Assembly: GCF_900102965.1 (NCBI RefSeq)
Contig: NZ_FNGM01000011.1
Location: 47,265-111,264 of the forward strand
DNA: 64,000 nt
Reading direction: 5' to 3'
Source of the DNA: Paenibacillus jilunlii
GTDB lineage: Bacteria > Bacillota > Bacilli > Paenibacillales > Paenibacillaceae
The notes under the pieces were generated by a model, which searched no databases, had not been told where the DNA came from, and saw only the letters and a list, made by a program, of their open reading frames with translations. Shown piece by piece: positions 50,096-58,717 of this stretch. Numbering within the stretch: the first letter of the stretch is position 1; each line of letters starts with the position of its first letter. The position numbers and the translations under genes were made by a program.

Positions 50096-50968
50096 TCACC
50101 TAGTTGAATTATACTTATTCATTCTCCCCTGTGCATAATCATGATATGCTTTATTTATCATTTTGATTTTCTGACATTTATTCTTATCAAAAAATATAAT
50201 AAAAATAATCTGTTTTAAGCTTCCCAGGAACCTAAAAGAAAACCTTCTTAATCCTTTAAGATATTTATCTGAGTAATAAAGTCTATTTCTGAAAATATAA
50301 TAGTTCCTCAATGTATTATGTTCCGAATATTGAAACCCAAATAAATTCCTAGTACCTTCACCTAAACTTTGATTCAAGAAAGAATTATTCAAAACAACTA
50401 TCTTTAAGGCTAATGTGTTCAACTGCATGCAGTAATCATAATCTAATCTGTCAATAAAGTAGTTTTCATCAAACCCTGAAGTGTATAAGTATGATTTAAG
50501 ATTGATTGCGCTACCTGAGGTAATAACCCATTTAACGTTATTAGACAAATTAGTGCCTAAACTTGCCATGGAATCTTTTTTTGATTTGTTAGATTTCCAA
50601 TTTAAGAATATTATCTTCGGTGCTATAATACCAACATCTGTTAAATCGTTATTTGAAATAAACTCCATTAAAATATTTAAACTCGAATTTTCAAAAACAC
50701 TGTCTTGATCCATAGTTATGATATAATCAAATCCATCTTTAATTGCTTTATTACATAAATCGTTTAATGCTTTTGCCATTCCCATATTGCTTCTCTGAGG
50801 CATATAATGATAAAATTTTTCATTTGAAAATGCCTCCGGAATTTTTGAATCTGGCTCCTCTGTATTATCATATATATATATCTTATTAATAAATTTTGAA
50901 TACAATAGTATATTGTTTATATTTTCTTGGCTGGGATAATATAAAACAACTCCCAAACATAGCTCCAT
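50096..50968 (-). CDS. Family 2 glycosyltransferase (rhamnosyltransferase-like)
   Basis: 290 residues. Motifs are KIYIYDNTEEPDSK, NMGMAKALNDLCNKA, IITMDQDSVFENS (metal-binding DxD-like) and FIDRLDYDYCMQLN. This order is that of RfbF/WbbL-like rhamnosyltransferases, which would suit the rfb genes in the cluster. It is 7 bp upstream of the fucosyltransferase gene. Confidence 0.85.
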   Translation of the reverse strand: MELCLGVVLYYPSQENINNILLYSKFINKIYIYDNTEEPDSKIPEAFSNEKFYHYMPQRSNMGMAKALNDLCNKAIKDGFDYIITMDQDSVFENSSLNILMEFISNNDLTDVGIIAPKIIFLNWKSNKSKKDSMASLGTNLSNNVKWVITSGSAINLKSYLYTSGFDENYFIDRLDYDYCMQLNTLALKIVVLNNSFLNQSLGEGTRNLFGFQYSEHNTLRNYYIFRNRLYYSDKYLKGLRRFSFRFLGSLKQIIFIIFFDKNKCQKIKMINKAYHDYAQGRMNKYNSTR

Positions 50969-51026
50969 CTATTATCCCCTCACATTCATCCAAAAACACG
51001 ATAAAATCATCTAAATACCAAAGATA

Positions 51027-51860
51027 TTAATTCCCCTGAGCATCAGTTCTCAAAAACACCTTGTAAATTTTCATTCTAATACCATTTGGTAACACAGCTA
51101 CCGCCCCTTGAGCTAAAGCTGACAAAAAAAAGTCTAAAAGTGAATAAAAACCTATTTTTCTAAGATGCCACTTAAAGAGAATAATGCATTTAAAATACGA
51201 AACGCCCCCTCGTCTTTTATACATATTTCTATTAGCACGCATATAAAGTAAAGGTTCATCAATATTGGCGCTTATCGCTCCATTCATAAGAATCCTTGCC
51301 CATAGATAGTAATCTTCAAATAGCTCAAAATGCTTATATCCCCCAGCTTGTAAGACTACTGATTTTTTGTACATTACAGCAGGATGGTTAAAGGGATTTC
51401 TTTTTTTTGCAAACTTAAGAATTGATTCGTGTGTTAATGGAAGTCTTTTTATTGATTTGACCTTATCAGTATTAACCTCAAATTCCATGATTGATGAACT
51501 CACTATTGAGAGTAATTCGTTTTCTTCAAACATTTTTATTTGTTTCTCACATCGATCTTTCTTAGAAATGTCATCCGTATCCATACGAGCTATAAGTTCA
51601 TTCTTACAATAATTCATTCCTATATTTAAAGCTTCGCCCAGTCCTTTGTTTTCCCTTAACGGTATAGTTTTTAAACAAGGCTCGTTAGCAAACTCATTCA
51701 AAACCTGCTCAAGTGATGGTGTTAAAGTACCATCTTTAACTATAATTATTTCGTCCGGCTTAAGAGTCTGTTGCAGCATACTTTCTATACTTTCACGCAA
51801 ATAACTGGGATTTTCTTTATAATATAAAGACATTAGTACAGAATACTTTGTATTTTTCAT
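51027..51860 (-). CDS. Family 2 glycosyltransferase (AmsE-like)
   Basis: 277 residues. Start motif YSVLMSLYYKENPSYLRESI, then DEIIIVKDG, NKGLGEALNIGM and the DxD region LIARMDTDDISKKDR. This pattern is typical of AmsE/WcaA-type enzymes. The C-terminus has a hydrophobic patch that may sit on the membrane. Confidence 0.87.
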   Translation of the reverse strand: MKNTKYSVLMSLYYKENPSYLRESIESMLQQTLKPDEIIIVKDGTLTPSLEQVLNEFANEPCLKTIPLRENKGLGEALNIGMNYCKNELIARMDTDDISKKDRCEKQIKMFEENELLSIVSSSIMEFEVNTDKVKSIKRLPLTHESILKFAKKRNPFNHPAVMYKKSVVLQAGGYKHFELFEDYYLWARILMNGAISANIDEPLLYMRANRNMYKRRGGVSYFKCIILFKWHLRKIGFYSLLDFFLSALAQGAVAVLPNGIRMKIYKVFLRTDAQGN

Positions 51861-51877
51861 AGCACGTACTCCAATTA

Positions 51878-52729
51878 TTAGTTACTTTTATTAATTGAAC
51901 TTTCAAATTCCTCAACATCAACCATGTAATCTCCTGTCAATTCATAATCATAAACTAATGAACCAAATAGTTTTCTAAGAATTCCGAATTCAGGAATAAT
52001 AATCAAAATATTAGCTAAACTCCTCGAAAATCTTACTTGTTTATGATTATTTGATGCGATATGCTTAACAAGCACTTGAATATCAACGTATTCCTTATTT
52101 TGGGGATGAAAGACACCAGCTTCTTTTCTATCTACTATTCCCCTAATAAACTCACATAAGTTATCTATATAAAGCATACTTCTTTTATTATTAAGTTCAG
52201 GGAATAGCGGAGACCAAAGCACTAATCTTTTTAATTTCGAGTAATTCCCAGGACAATCTGGTCCATAAATAATAGGAGGCCTAATGACTGTTACTCTGAA
52301 ATTCTCTCCTTCCATTTTTCTAATTTCATTCTCAGCTTGAAACTTTGATTTTCCATATAAAGTATTTGGTCTCTCTACAGTTTGTTTATCAATTACCACC
52401 ACATTTTTAGTGCTTCCCTCCACTCCAAAAACTGCCATTGTACTTAGGAATACAAATTGGCTAACCCCATCTTTTTTTGCTTTTTTAGAAAGTTCAACTG
52501 TCAAATCTCTATTAACTTTGTAATATGATTCGCTCATTGCTTGCTTTTCTTTTTTATGCACTAGTGCAGCCGTATGAAATAGAACATCATAATCAGAAAA
52601 CTTATGTTTCTTCCATTCATCGTCTCTAACAGATATAAAATCCACTTCATATTCTTTTGGCCACTGTTTTAACCAAGCTGCAAATTTCTTCCCTATATAA
52701 CCATTTTGACCTGTTACAAGTATTTTCAT
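51878..52729 (-). CDS. NAD-dependent sugar-nucleotide epimerase/reductase
   Basis: 283 residues from the ATG at 52729 (GGAG 7 nt upstream). SDR fold with ILVTGQNGYIGKKFAAWL, FHTAALVHK, FLSTMAVFG and the active-site YGKSKFQAE. It resembles WbpV/Gne-type enzymes that reduce or epimerise an N-acetyl 4-keto-6-deoxy sugar. It could complete the product of the UDP-sugar dehydratase at 55-57 kb, giving the donor for the initiating transferase next to it. The exact reaction is inferred. Confidence 0.78.
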   Translation of the reverse strand: MKILVTGQNGYIGKKFAAWLKQWPKEYEVDFISVRDDEWKKHKFSDYDVLFHTAALVHKKEKQAMSESYYKVNRDLTVELSKKAKKDGVSQFVFLSTMAVFGVEGSTKNVVVIDKQTVERPNTLYGKSKFQAENEIRKMEGENFRVTVIRPPIIYGPDCPGNYSKLKRLVLWSPLFPELNNKRSMLYIDNLCEFIRGIVDRKEAGVFHPQNKEYVDIQVLVKHIASNNHKQVRFSRSLANILIIIPEFGILRKLFGSLVYDYELTGDYMVDVEEFESSINKSN

Positions 52730-52770
52730 ATAGGATCTCCGAATCATTGAATCTATTTATTTATAATGTT

Positions 52771-53367
52771 CTAAGATTGCTTGTTACCTTCGATAATTCC
52801 CTCTCTCTTAACAACATTGTATATCGTCTTAAAAAAAACTAGAAAATCAAAAGATAAAGATAAAAGATTTAGATATTCACCATCAAACTTAGCCTTCTCT
52901 TCAATAGGCAGTTCATCTCGGCCATTGATTTGCGCCCAACCAGTTAGTCCAGGTTTTATATTATTTGCTTTATATTTATCACGTTCAGCTATAAGATCAT
53001 ACTGATTCCACAATGCAGGACGCGGACCAACAATACTCATTTCGCCTTTAAGTATATTTATAATCTGAGGAAGTTCATCCAAGCTTGTTTTCCTAAGAAA
53101 TTTGCCGACTGAAGTGATGAAAAAGTCAGGATCTTGCAGCAAATGAGTAGGCATATCACTTGGTGTATCCGTACGCATGGTTCTAAACTTCAAAATATAA
53201 AATTCACTCTTATTCTTCCCTAGCCGCTTTTGTTTGAATAGTACTGGCCCTTTTGAAGTGAACTTGATTACCACTGCAATTATCAAGAAAAAAGGCCATA
53301 ATAGGAGTATTCCGATTAGAGCCATCATAAAATCTACGAGTTGTTTTATTACGATATAAGGTCTCAT
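52771..53367 (-). CDS. Initiating sugar phosphate transferase (WcaJ/PglC type)
   Basis: 198 residues, the short single-domain form. One membrane segment (ALIGILLLWPFFLIIAVVI) is followed by FKQKRLGKN, FYILKFRTM, RKTSLDELPQIINIL and MSIVGPRPA. It attaches the first sugar phosphate to undecaprenyl phosphate. It is the first gene of the AT-rich variable block. Confidence 0.93.
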   Translation of the reverse strand: MRPYIVIKQLVDFMMALIGILLLWPFFLIIAVVIKFTSKGPVLFKQKRLGKNKSEFYILKFRTMRTDTPSDMPTHLLQDPDFFITSVGKFLRKTSLDELPQIINILKGEMSIVGPRPALWNQYDLIAERDKYKANNIKPGLTGWAQINGRDELPIEEKAKFDGEYLNLLSLSFDFLVFFKTIYNVVKREGIIEGNKQS

Positions 53368-53403
53368 TTGTTCACCTAACCCTTAAGAACTCTTCACTAT
53401 GCA

Positions 53404-53435
53404 CTCCCATCACTTATCCGATGAAGTGATGGGAG
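53404..53435. other. 12-bp perfect stem-loop at the block boundary
   Basis: CTCCCATCACTT (53404-53415) pairs with AAGTGATGGGAG (53424-53435) around an 8-nt loop. Neither strand has a T run, so it is not a standard terminator. It sits between the stalk-domain gene and the initiating transferase, where composition changes. It could be an RNA processing or pausing element, or a recombination scar. Confidence 0.7.
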
Positions 53436-53470
53436 ATACTCAGTAATTAATCAAAGGTAACTCTTGTGAC

Positions 53471-54505
53471 TTATCCCCCAAGCTTTGACAATCCTTGCTG
53501 CACTGACGCATTAAATGCTTTTCTATACTCAGCGATGATCGCTGTGCTATAGCCATTATTGTTTAGTTTTTGTTCAGCGTCAGCAACTATACTATTAAAA
53601 CTGGATGTAAATGAGGCGAGTTGTTCCTTGCCTTTGGCAATTAGTGCATTCCTTGTGGCATCATCTGTTGCTGCCAAATATTCAAAAGCAAGACCGCCAA
53701 GTGAGGATTGGGCTTCGGATTTCAATGCATTCAACTTGTCTTCAGTTTCACTGGTGATAGCCTCATAAGATACCTTACCATTGGAAGATCCACCGCCTGT
53801 GGCTCCTCCCGCAGCACCAGGTGCAGCCGAAGCAGCTGGTGTGGATGTCGCATTTGGCATAGTAGTGGCTACAGGGGTTGCTGTTGCTCCAGGATTGCCT
53901 TGGCCTGTTCCATTAGCACTCCCAGCCGATTGCTTTTGATAAGTTTTGGAAGCAGCTGTGATCGTCTTATTTTTCTGATCCCAGCTAATGGAATTACCTA
54001 CAGATTCCGATAAAAAGCGAAGAGGGACATATAACGATCCATTCAGTAAATAGCTGCCTTGACCGGATGGAACCGCCTTAGCTGAACCACTAAATACATA
54101 GCTGGCTTTTACTTTACCTAATACGATGTTTTTGCCCGTAGTAACTGCACTGCTTCCGTTCCCGGCATTCATTAAGTACTCCTTGATCACTACCAATTCC
54201 GAGCTGCTTGGTTCAGCCACTGTAACTTTTACATTCTTGGCGTCCCAACTCACGCTCTTTTGCAAGGCATACGACATGAAACGCAGAGGTACATACGTAG
54301 TATTGTTATGCATGAATACATATTGTCCGGGAGGCGGCTGTATTGTGACTCCGTCAAAGACCATCTTCACATCCATAGTGGGAACTTTGATCGAATCACT
54401 GATTGTAGATGCTGATGCGGACAATGGCGCCGATGCTGTTAATGGTGCAATTCCTACCAGCATAAGCAGCAGCAACGCCGCCGCTGGAAATTTCGCTTTA
54501 GACAC
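53471..54505 (-). CDS. Exported copper amine oxidase N-terminal (stalk) domain protein
   Basis: 344 residues. A signal peptide (AAALLLLMLVGIAPLTASAP) is followed by two stalk-type halves with MHNNTTYVPLRFMSYALQKS and LLNGSLYVPLRFLSESVG. A Thr/Ala/Pro/Gly linker (about 195-240) and a helical C-terminal domain with many Ala/Glu come next. Stalk domains are common in Paenibacillus wall proteins. Proximity suggests a role in the assembly or anchoring of the polymer. It follows the next gene by 2 bp. Confidence 0.78.
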   Translation of the reverse strand: MSKAKFPAAALLLLMLVGIAPLTASAPLSASASTISDSIKVPTMDVKMVFDGVTIQPPPGQYVFMHNNTTYVPLRFMSYALQKSVSWDAKNVKVTVAEPSSSELVVIKEYLMNAGNGSSAVTTGKNIVLGKVKASYVFSGSAKAVPSGQGSYLLNGSLYVPLRFLSESVGNSISWDQKNKTITAASKTYQKQSAGSANGTGQGNPGATATPVATTMPNATSTPAASAAPGAAGGATGGGSSNGKVSYEAITSETEDKLNALKSEAQSSLGGLAFEYLAATDDATRNALIAKGKEQLASFTSSFNSIVADAEQKLNNNGYSTAIIAEYRKAFNASVQQGLSKLGG

Positions 54506-54507
54506 GA

Positions 54508-55233
54508 TTATTCACTTCCTTTTTCTTGAGCTTTTGCTTTTTCTTCTTCAGCTAAAACTTGGTCACGTGACTTTCCTTGGCTCAGACCATATTTCTTAGC
54601 GACCTGTACCAGCTCGTTATATTGTTCTTCTGAAACTTTACCAAGAATGATGCTGCGTGCTTCACGTTTCTCTTCGTTAGTCAGTCCACCAGCGGCTAAT
54701 TCTTGAAGCTTTTTGATATCTGATACACTCAGTTGTTGTGCCACTATAGCTGCAACGTCAGCTTTATCTTTTATCGATACACTGCCTTGAACTTCCTTCG
54801 CCTTGTCTGGTGAAATATGAGCTATTCCATCCTTACCCTCTGGTGTTGGGGCTGGGCTGCTTGCAGGCTTATTAGTACTAGCAGCCGCTTGCTCTCCATT
54901 ATCCGCTTTTTTATCACCGGCACCATCTGAGGCCGGAGTACTCGAAGGTGATACCGCGGATGTTGGCTCCACTTTGGATCCTGGCGCTGCTGAAGCCGTT
55001 GGTTCCGCAGTCGGATCACCCGCAGCTACAGGAGGTTCAACAACTTCTCCTTGGGTTACATTACTGGTAGTCTCGTCTGCTTCTACATCGAAGCCGTCAG
55101 CCATTGAATTCATTAGCTTATCTACTGCATAGTTGGCTGCGAACAGGCCCGCAACTCCTAACACGACAATCACCGACAGCGTCCAGAACAATACTTTCTT
55201 CCATCTTTTGTTGAACACTTCAGGTACCTCCAT
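54508..55233 (-). CDS. Membrane-anchored low-complexity protein of the EPS cluster
   Basis: 241 residues. One N-terminal membrane helix (VLFWTLSVIVVLGVAGLFAA) precedes a long Ala/Pro/Ser/Thr linker (about 55-145) and a charged helical C-terminal domain (ISPDKAKEVQGSVSIKDKAD, LGKVSEEQYNELVQVAKKYG). I do not recognise a family. Tight coupling to the stalk-domain gene and to the dehydratase suggests a shared role at the cell surface. Confidence 0.65.
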   Translation of the reverse strand: MEVPEVFNKRWKKVLFWTLSVIVVLGVAGLFAANYAVDKLMNSMADGFDVEADETTSNVTQGEVVEPPVAAGDPTAEPTASAAPGSKVEPTSAVSPSSTPASDGAGDKKADNGEQAAASTNKPASSPAPTPEGKDGIAHISPDKAKEVQGSVSIKDKADVAAIVAQQLSVSDIKKLQELAAGGLTNEEKREARSIILGKVSEEQYNELVQVAKKYGLSQGKSRDQVLAEEEKAKAQEKGSE

Positions 55234-55242
55234 AGGATTGAA

Positions 55243-57075
55243 TTAGCTAATCGCAGCTTGAGCTACCGGCTGCATCGGTACAATCTGGTTAATGACTTCA
55301 CGAATAGCGTCTCCGTCTTCGGACAGTACACGTTCCAAGCGTTTGAACTCCAACTCCAGCTGATTCTGGCTGAGGACGTTGGGTCTGCCAATGAAGATCC
55401 GGTTATGCTGGGTGGAACCCAGATTCTCCTCGGCTGTCAACAGTTCTTCATACAGCTTCTCGCCTTCCCGTATTCCGGAGAAGGTAATCTCAATATCCTT
55501 ATAAGGCTCATAGCCGGACAAGGTAATCAGGTCTTCCGCCAGTGTCAGAATCCTCACAGGTTGGCCCATATCCAGGACAAAGACTTCTCCGCCATTCGCA
55601 AATGATCCAGACTGTATGACCAGTTGTACCGCTTCCGGAATTGTCATAAAATAACGTACCATCTCGGGATGGGTCACGGTAACCGGTCCGCCCGCAGCGA
55701 TCTGCTGCTTGAAAGCTGGAATGACGCTGCCCCGGCTGCCCAAGACATTGCCGAAACGTACTGCTGAGAATTTGGTTGGGCTGGATGTGTTGAGGCTCTG
55801 CACATACATTTCTGCGATACGTTTGGTCGCTCCCATCACGCTGGTTGGGTTAACGGCTTTGTCCGAGGAGATTAACACGAACCGTTCCGCTCCATATTTG
55901 TCAGCACAGTCAGCAACATTACGGGTCCCGAAGACATTGTTCTTAATGGCCTCGGAAGGATTGCGTTCCATCAGAGGAACGTGTTTATGCGCTGCCGCAT
56001 GAAAGACTACCTGCGGGCTATGACTCTGGAATACTTCCATCATCCGCGTGCGGTCCTGAACATCCGCAATTACGGTAACAATGTTCAGATCCGGGAAGCT
56101 CTTCCGTAGTTCCATCTCGATCGTGTAAATACTGTTTTCACCGTGTCCGAGTATTAACAGCTTGTCTGGTGCAAAAGGGGAGATCTGACGGCATAGCTCT
56201 GAGCCAATCGAGCCTCCGGCTCCGGTGACTAATACCGTCTTGTTATGTACATACCCGAGAATGCTGTTCATGTCAGCCACAATCGGTTCGCGTCCGAGCA
56301 AATCTTCTACGCTGACATCACGCAGCTTTTTTACCGAAATTTTGCCGGCAATCAAGTCATTAAGTGCAGGAATAATCTTCAGCTTGGCCCCGGTGGCCTT
56401 CGCCAGGTTAATAATCTCGGAGATTTCCGTTCTGGATACAGAAGGCATAGCGATAATAATCTCATGAATTTCGAGTTCCTTCACAAGCCGGGGAATATCA
56501 TAACGGTTGCCGAGAACGGGTACCCCCAAGATAGACAGATGGTATTTATCTGCACTGTCATCAATGAAGCCGACAATTCGCGTATGGGCAAATGAAGGAC
56601 CCATCATTTCCCGGGCGATCAGTATTCCGCAGTCACCGGCACCCACAATCAGGGTATGAGTCTCTGTATCCTTGGAGTTAATTCGATCATTGCGGAAAAT
56701 TCTCCAGCAGAAGCGGACTCCGCCCACCAGGAGCAGGATCGTTTCCATCGCGCGTACCTCAATACTGAGAGGGACCCGTTCCGGCAAAATGATAAATGCC
56801 GCCACAAAAGAAAGAACAGCTCCTACAACGATCGCTTTGAATACAGAAATGATCTCATCAATGCTGGCATACTGCCATAATCTGCGGTACAAGCCAAAAT
56901 AGATCAGACTGCCTCCAAAGGTTACTGTCGCAATAAGACCGAACACCAGCATCTGAAGCGTATATTCGTCAGGTATGCCCTTGGAAAACCGGAACATATA
57001 AGAAGTCACGATACTGAACCAGATGATCGCAAGGTCAATGAGGAATAATAAATAAACTCTGGTTTTCGCTGTCAT
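55243..57075 (-). CDS. UDP-sugar 4,6-dehydratase (CapD/WbpM/PglF-like), membrane-bound
   Basis: 610 residues from the ATG at 57075 (GGAGG 8 nt upstream). Four N-terminal membrane helices are followed by a first Rossmann domain (LIVGAGDCGILIARE) and a catalytic SDR domain (VLVTGAGGSIGSELCRQI, FHAAAHKHVPLMERNP). The active site has VNPTSVMGATKR, with Met in place of the usual Tyr, as in the WbpM/PglF group. The family turns UDP-GlcNAc into the 4-keto-6-deoxy form for amino sugars such as QuiNAc or bacillosamine. Confidence 0.93.
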   Translation of the reverse strand: MTAKTRVYLLFLIDLAIIWFSIVTSYMFRFSKGIPDEYTLQMLVFGLIATVTFGGSLIYFGLYRRLWQYASIDEIISVFKAIVVGAVLSFVAAFIILPERVPLSIEVRAMETILLLVGGVRFCWRIFRNDRINSKDTETHTLIVGAGDCGILIAREMMGPSFAHTRIVGFIDDSADKYHLSILGVPVLGNRYDIPRLVKELEIHEIIIAMPSVSRTEISEIINLAKATGAKLKIIPALNDLIAGKISVKKLRDVSVEDLLGREPIVADMNSILGYVHNKTVLVTGAGGSIGSELCRQISPFAPDKLLILGHGENSIYTIEMELRKSFPDLNIVTVIADVQDRTRMMEVFQSHSPQVVFHAAAHKHVPLMERNPSEAIKNNVFGTRNVADCADKYGAERFVLISSDKAVNPTSVMGATKRIAEMYVQSLNTSSPTKFSAVRFGNVLGSRGSVIPAFKQQIAAGGPVTVTHPEMVRYFMTIPEAVQLVIQSGSFANGGEVFVLDMGQPVRILTLAEDLITLSGYEPYKDIEITFSGIREGEKLYEELLTAEENLGSTQHNRIFIGRPNVLSQNQLELEFKRLERVLSEDGDAIREVINQIVPMQPVAQAAIS

Positions 57076-57114
57076 TTTCAGTGCCTCCAAAAATAACATT
57101 TTTCTCTAAACAAC

Positions 57115-57801
57115 TTAATTCCCGTAGTAGTAGTAATAATAACCTTCACTGGCTTTGCGCTTCACATTGTTCAGTACAACCCCTAGCATCTTCGCACCAA
57201 CTCGGTCAAGGTTAGCCTTGGCCTTGGCTGCGATATCCCGCTTCACTTTGCCATAGCTGACCACCATAATGACTCCGTCACTTTTGGAGGCGATAATTTG
57301 TGCATCTGTGACAGCCAAAAGGGGCGGAGTATCGAACAAAATCATATCGTAGCGCTGACGAAGCTCCTGCAGCACAGCACTCATCCGGTTGGAGGCCATC
57401 ATTTCTGCCGGATTTGGGGGAATTGGACCTGAAGTCATGATGGAGAGATTAGCTACACCTGAATCCTGAACGACATCCTCCAGATCAGCCTGCTGCGACA
57501 GCAGCGAAGACAGTCCAGCACGGTTGCTTAACGAAAATGTTTTATGAGCTGTAGGCTTGCGCAAATCCCCATCAATCAGCAAAACTTTTTTGTCCGCTTG
57601 GGCATAAGCTGCCGCAAGGTTGGCTGTAACCGTAGACTTTCCTTCTTCAGGGCCGGAGGAGGTAACCATAATGATCTGGATCTGCTCGTCTACGGAAGAG
57701 AAATCAATGTTCGTCCGCAGAGCGCGAAAAGCTTCCGATACAGGCGAACGCGGATTGGTCACGGTAATGAGATGGCGTTGTTTACTTGGCTGCTGTGACA
57801 T
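57115..57801 (-). CDS. Bacterial tyrosine kinase (CpsD/YwqD-like)
   Basis: 228 residues. Walker A SSGPEEGKSTVTANLAAAYA near residue 49, Walker A' VLLIDGDLRKPTAHK and Walker B ILFDTPPLLA. The C-terminus ends in a tyrosine cluster (EGYYYYYYGN) that is autophosphorylated in this family. It works with the adjacent CpsC-like activator to set polymer length. Its start overlaps the CpsC gene by 20 bp. Confidence 0.94.
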   Translation of the reverse strand: MSQQPSKQRHLITVTNPRSPVSEAFRALRTNIDFSSVDEQIQIIMVTSSGPEEGKSTVTANLAAAYAQADKKVLLIDGDLRKPTAHKTFSLSNRAGLSSLLSQQADLEDVVQDSGVANLSIMTSGPIPPNPAEMMASNRMSAVLQELRQRYDMILFDTPPLLAVTDAQIIASKSDGVIMVVSYGKVKRDIAAKAKANLDRVGAKMLGVVLNNVKRKASEGYYYYYYGN

Positions 57802-58558
57802 GTTCGAGTTCTCCTGCCTTTCTGGTCAGCTTCTGGGCCTGTAATTCTGTGGACTTCGTTTCCTCTTGCCCCAGTCTGGTGATCATGGCGATCGTAGGCA
57901 GACCCAGATATTTCTCAATATCCTCTTCGGTCTTCAAGGTGTCATCCAGATATTCCAACAGGAAGGCGATGCCCAGGCCAATCATCAATGAAACGATAAA
58001 AGCAATTGCCAGGTTCATTACAACGTTAGGCTCAACAGGTCCCGGTGCAACCGGCGGATCAACCTTAGCCTCATTCAGGATGGATACGTTCTGCACATTG
58101 AACAGGGAAGGAATCTCCTGCTTGAACACAAGTGAAATGGCATTCACAATTTCTGCAGCTTTCTGGTACGAATTATCTCGAACGACAAGTGTCATCACCT
58201 GCGTATTATTTACGGAACTCACATTAACCTTCTTGAGCAGGTCCTCCGCAGTAAGATTGAATTGCGGATAGTTTTTGGCTACGACATCTAGAATAGCGGG
58301 TGTCTTGATAATTTCCTTGTACGTATTAATTAACTGAATATTGGTATTAATCTGATTAAGGTCAAGCTGTGCCACAGTAGACTGAGTAGGCGTCTGATTA
58401 ACGATAATCTTGGTAGAGGCTTCATACACCGGATTCTTAATATATAGGCTGTATACTCCGGCAAGAATACAAACCACAACCACAATGCTTACAATCATCC
58501 ACAGTCTCTTCCTGACGATCTGGAAATAATCGCGAAGATCCAATTCTTGTGCTGACAA
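57782..58558 (-). CDS. Polysaccharide co-polymerase (CpsC/Wzz-like kinase activator)
   Basis: 258 residues from the TTG at 58558 (GGAGGG upstream). An ATG at 58594 has no such site. Two membrane helices (MIVSIVVVVCILAGVYSLYI and IAFIVSLMIGLGIAFLLEYL) flank an extracytoplasmic Wzz domain. The intracellular C-terminus (DDTLKTEEDIEKYLGLP) contacts and activates the tyrosine kinase encoded next. Confidence 0.92.
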   Translation of the reverse strand: MSAQELDLRDYFQIVRKRLWMIVSIVVVVCILAGVYSLYIKNPVYEASTKIIVNQTPTQSTVAQLDLNQINTNIQLINTYKEIIKTPAILDVVAKNYPQFNLTAEDLLKKVNVSSVNNTQVMTLVVRDNSYQKAAEIVNAISLVFKQEIPSLFNVQNVSILNEAKVDPPVAPGPVEPNVVMNLAIAFIVSLMIGLGIAFLLEYLDDTLKTEEDIEKYLGLPTIAMITRLGQEETKSTELQAQKLTRKAGELEHVTAAK

Positions 58559-58654
58559 GTGAATTTCCCTCCAAGCTGTTTCTGTAATATTCATCCTATA
58601 TACAATGAACTCGTGAATCTAGAATATGAGTTCGCAAGTTCAAGGTATATAAGC

Positions 58655-58691
58655 TAAAAAAGTGCCTCCTCTCACCGAAACGAGAGGAGGC
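58655..58691 (-). terminator. Terminator after the SLH gene
   Basis: The stem GCCTCCTCTC (58664-58673) / GAGAGGAGGC (58682-58691) has an 8-nt loop and a minus-strand TTTTTT run. It separates the SLH gene from the CpsC-led operon. Confidence 0.93.
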
Positions 58692-58717
58692 TCTCCACTT
58701 GCTTATAATAAAAGCTT

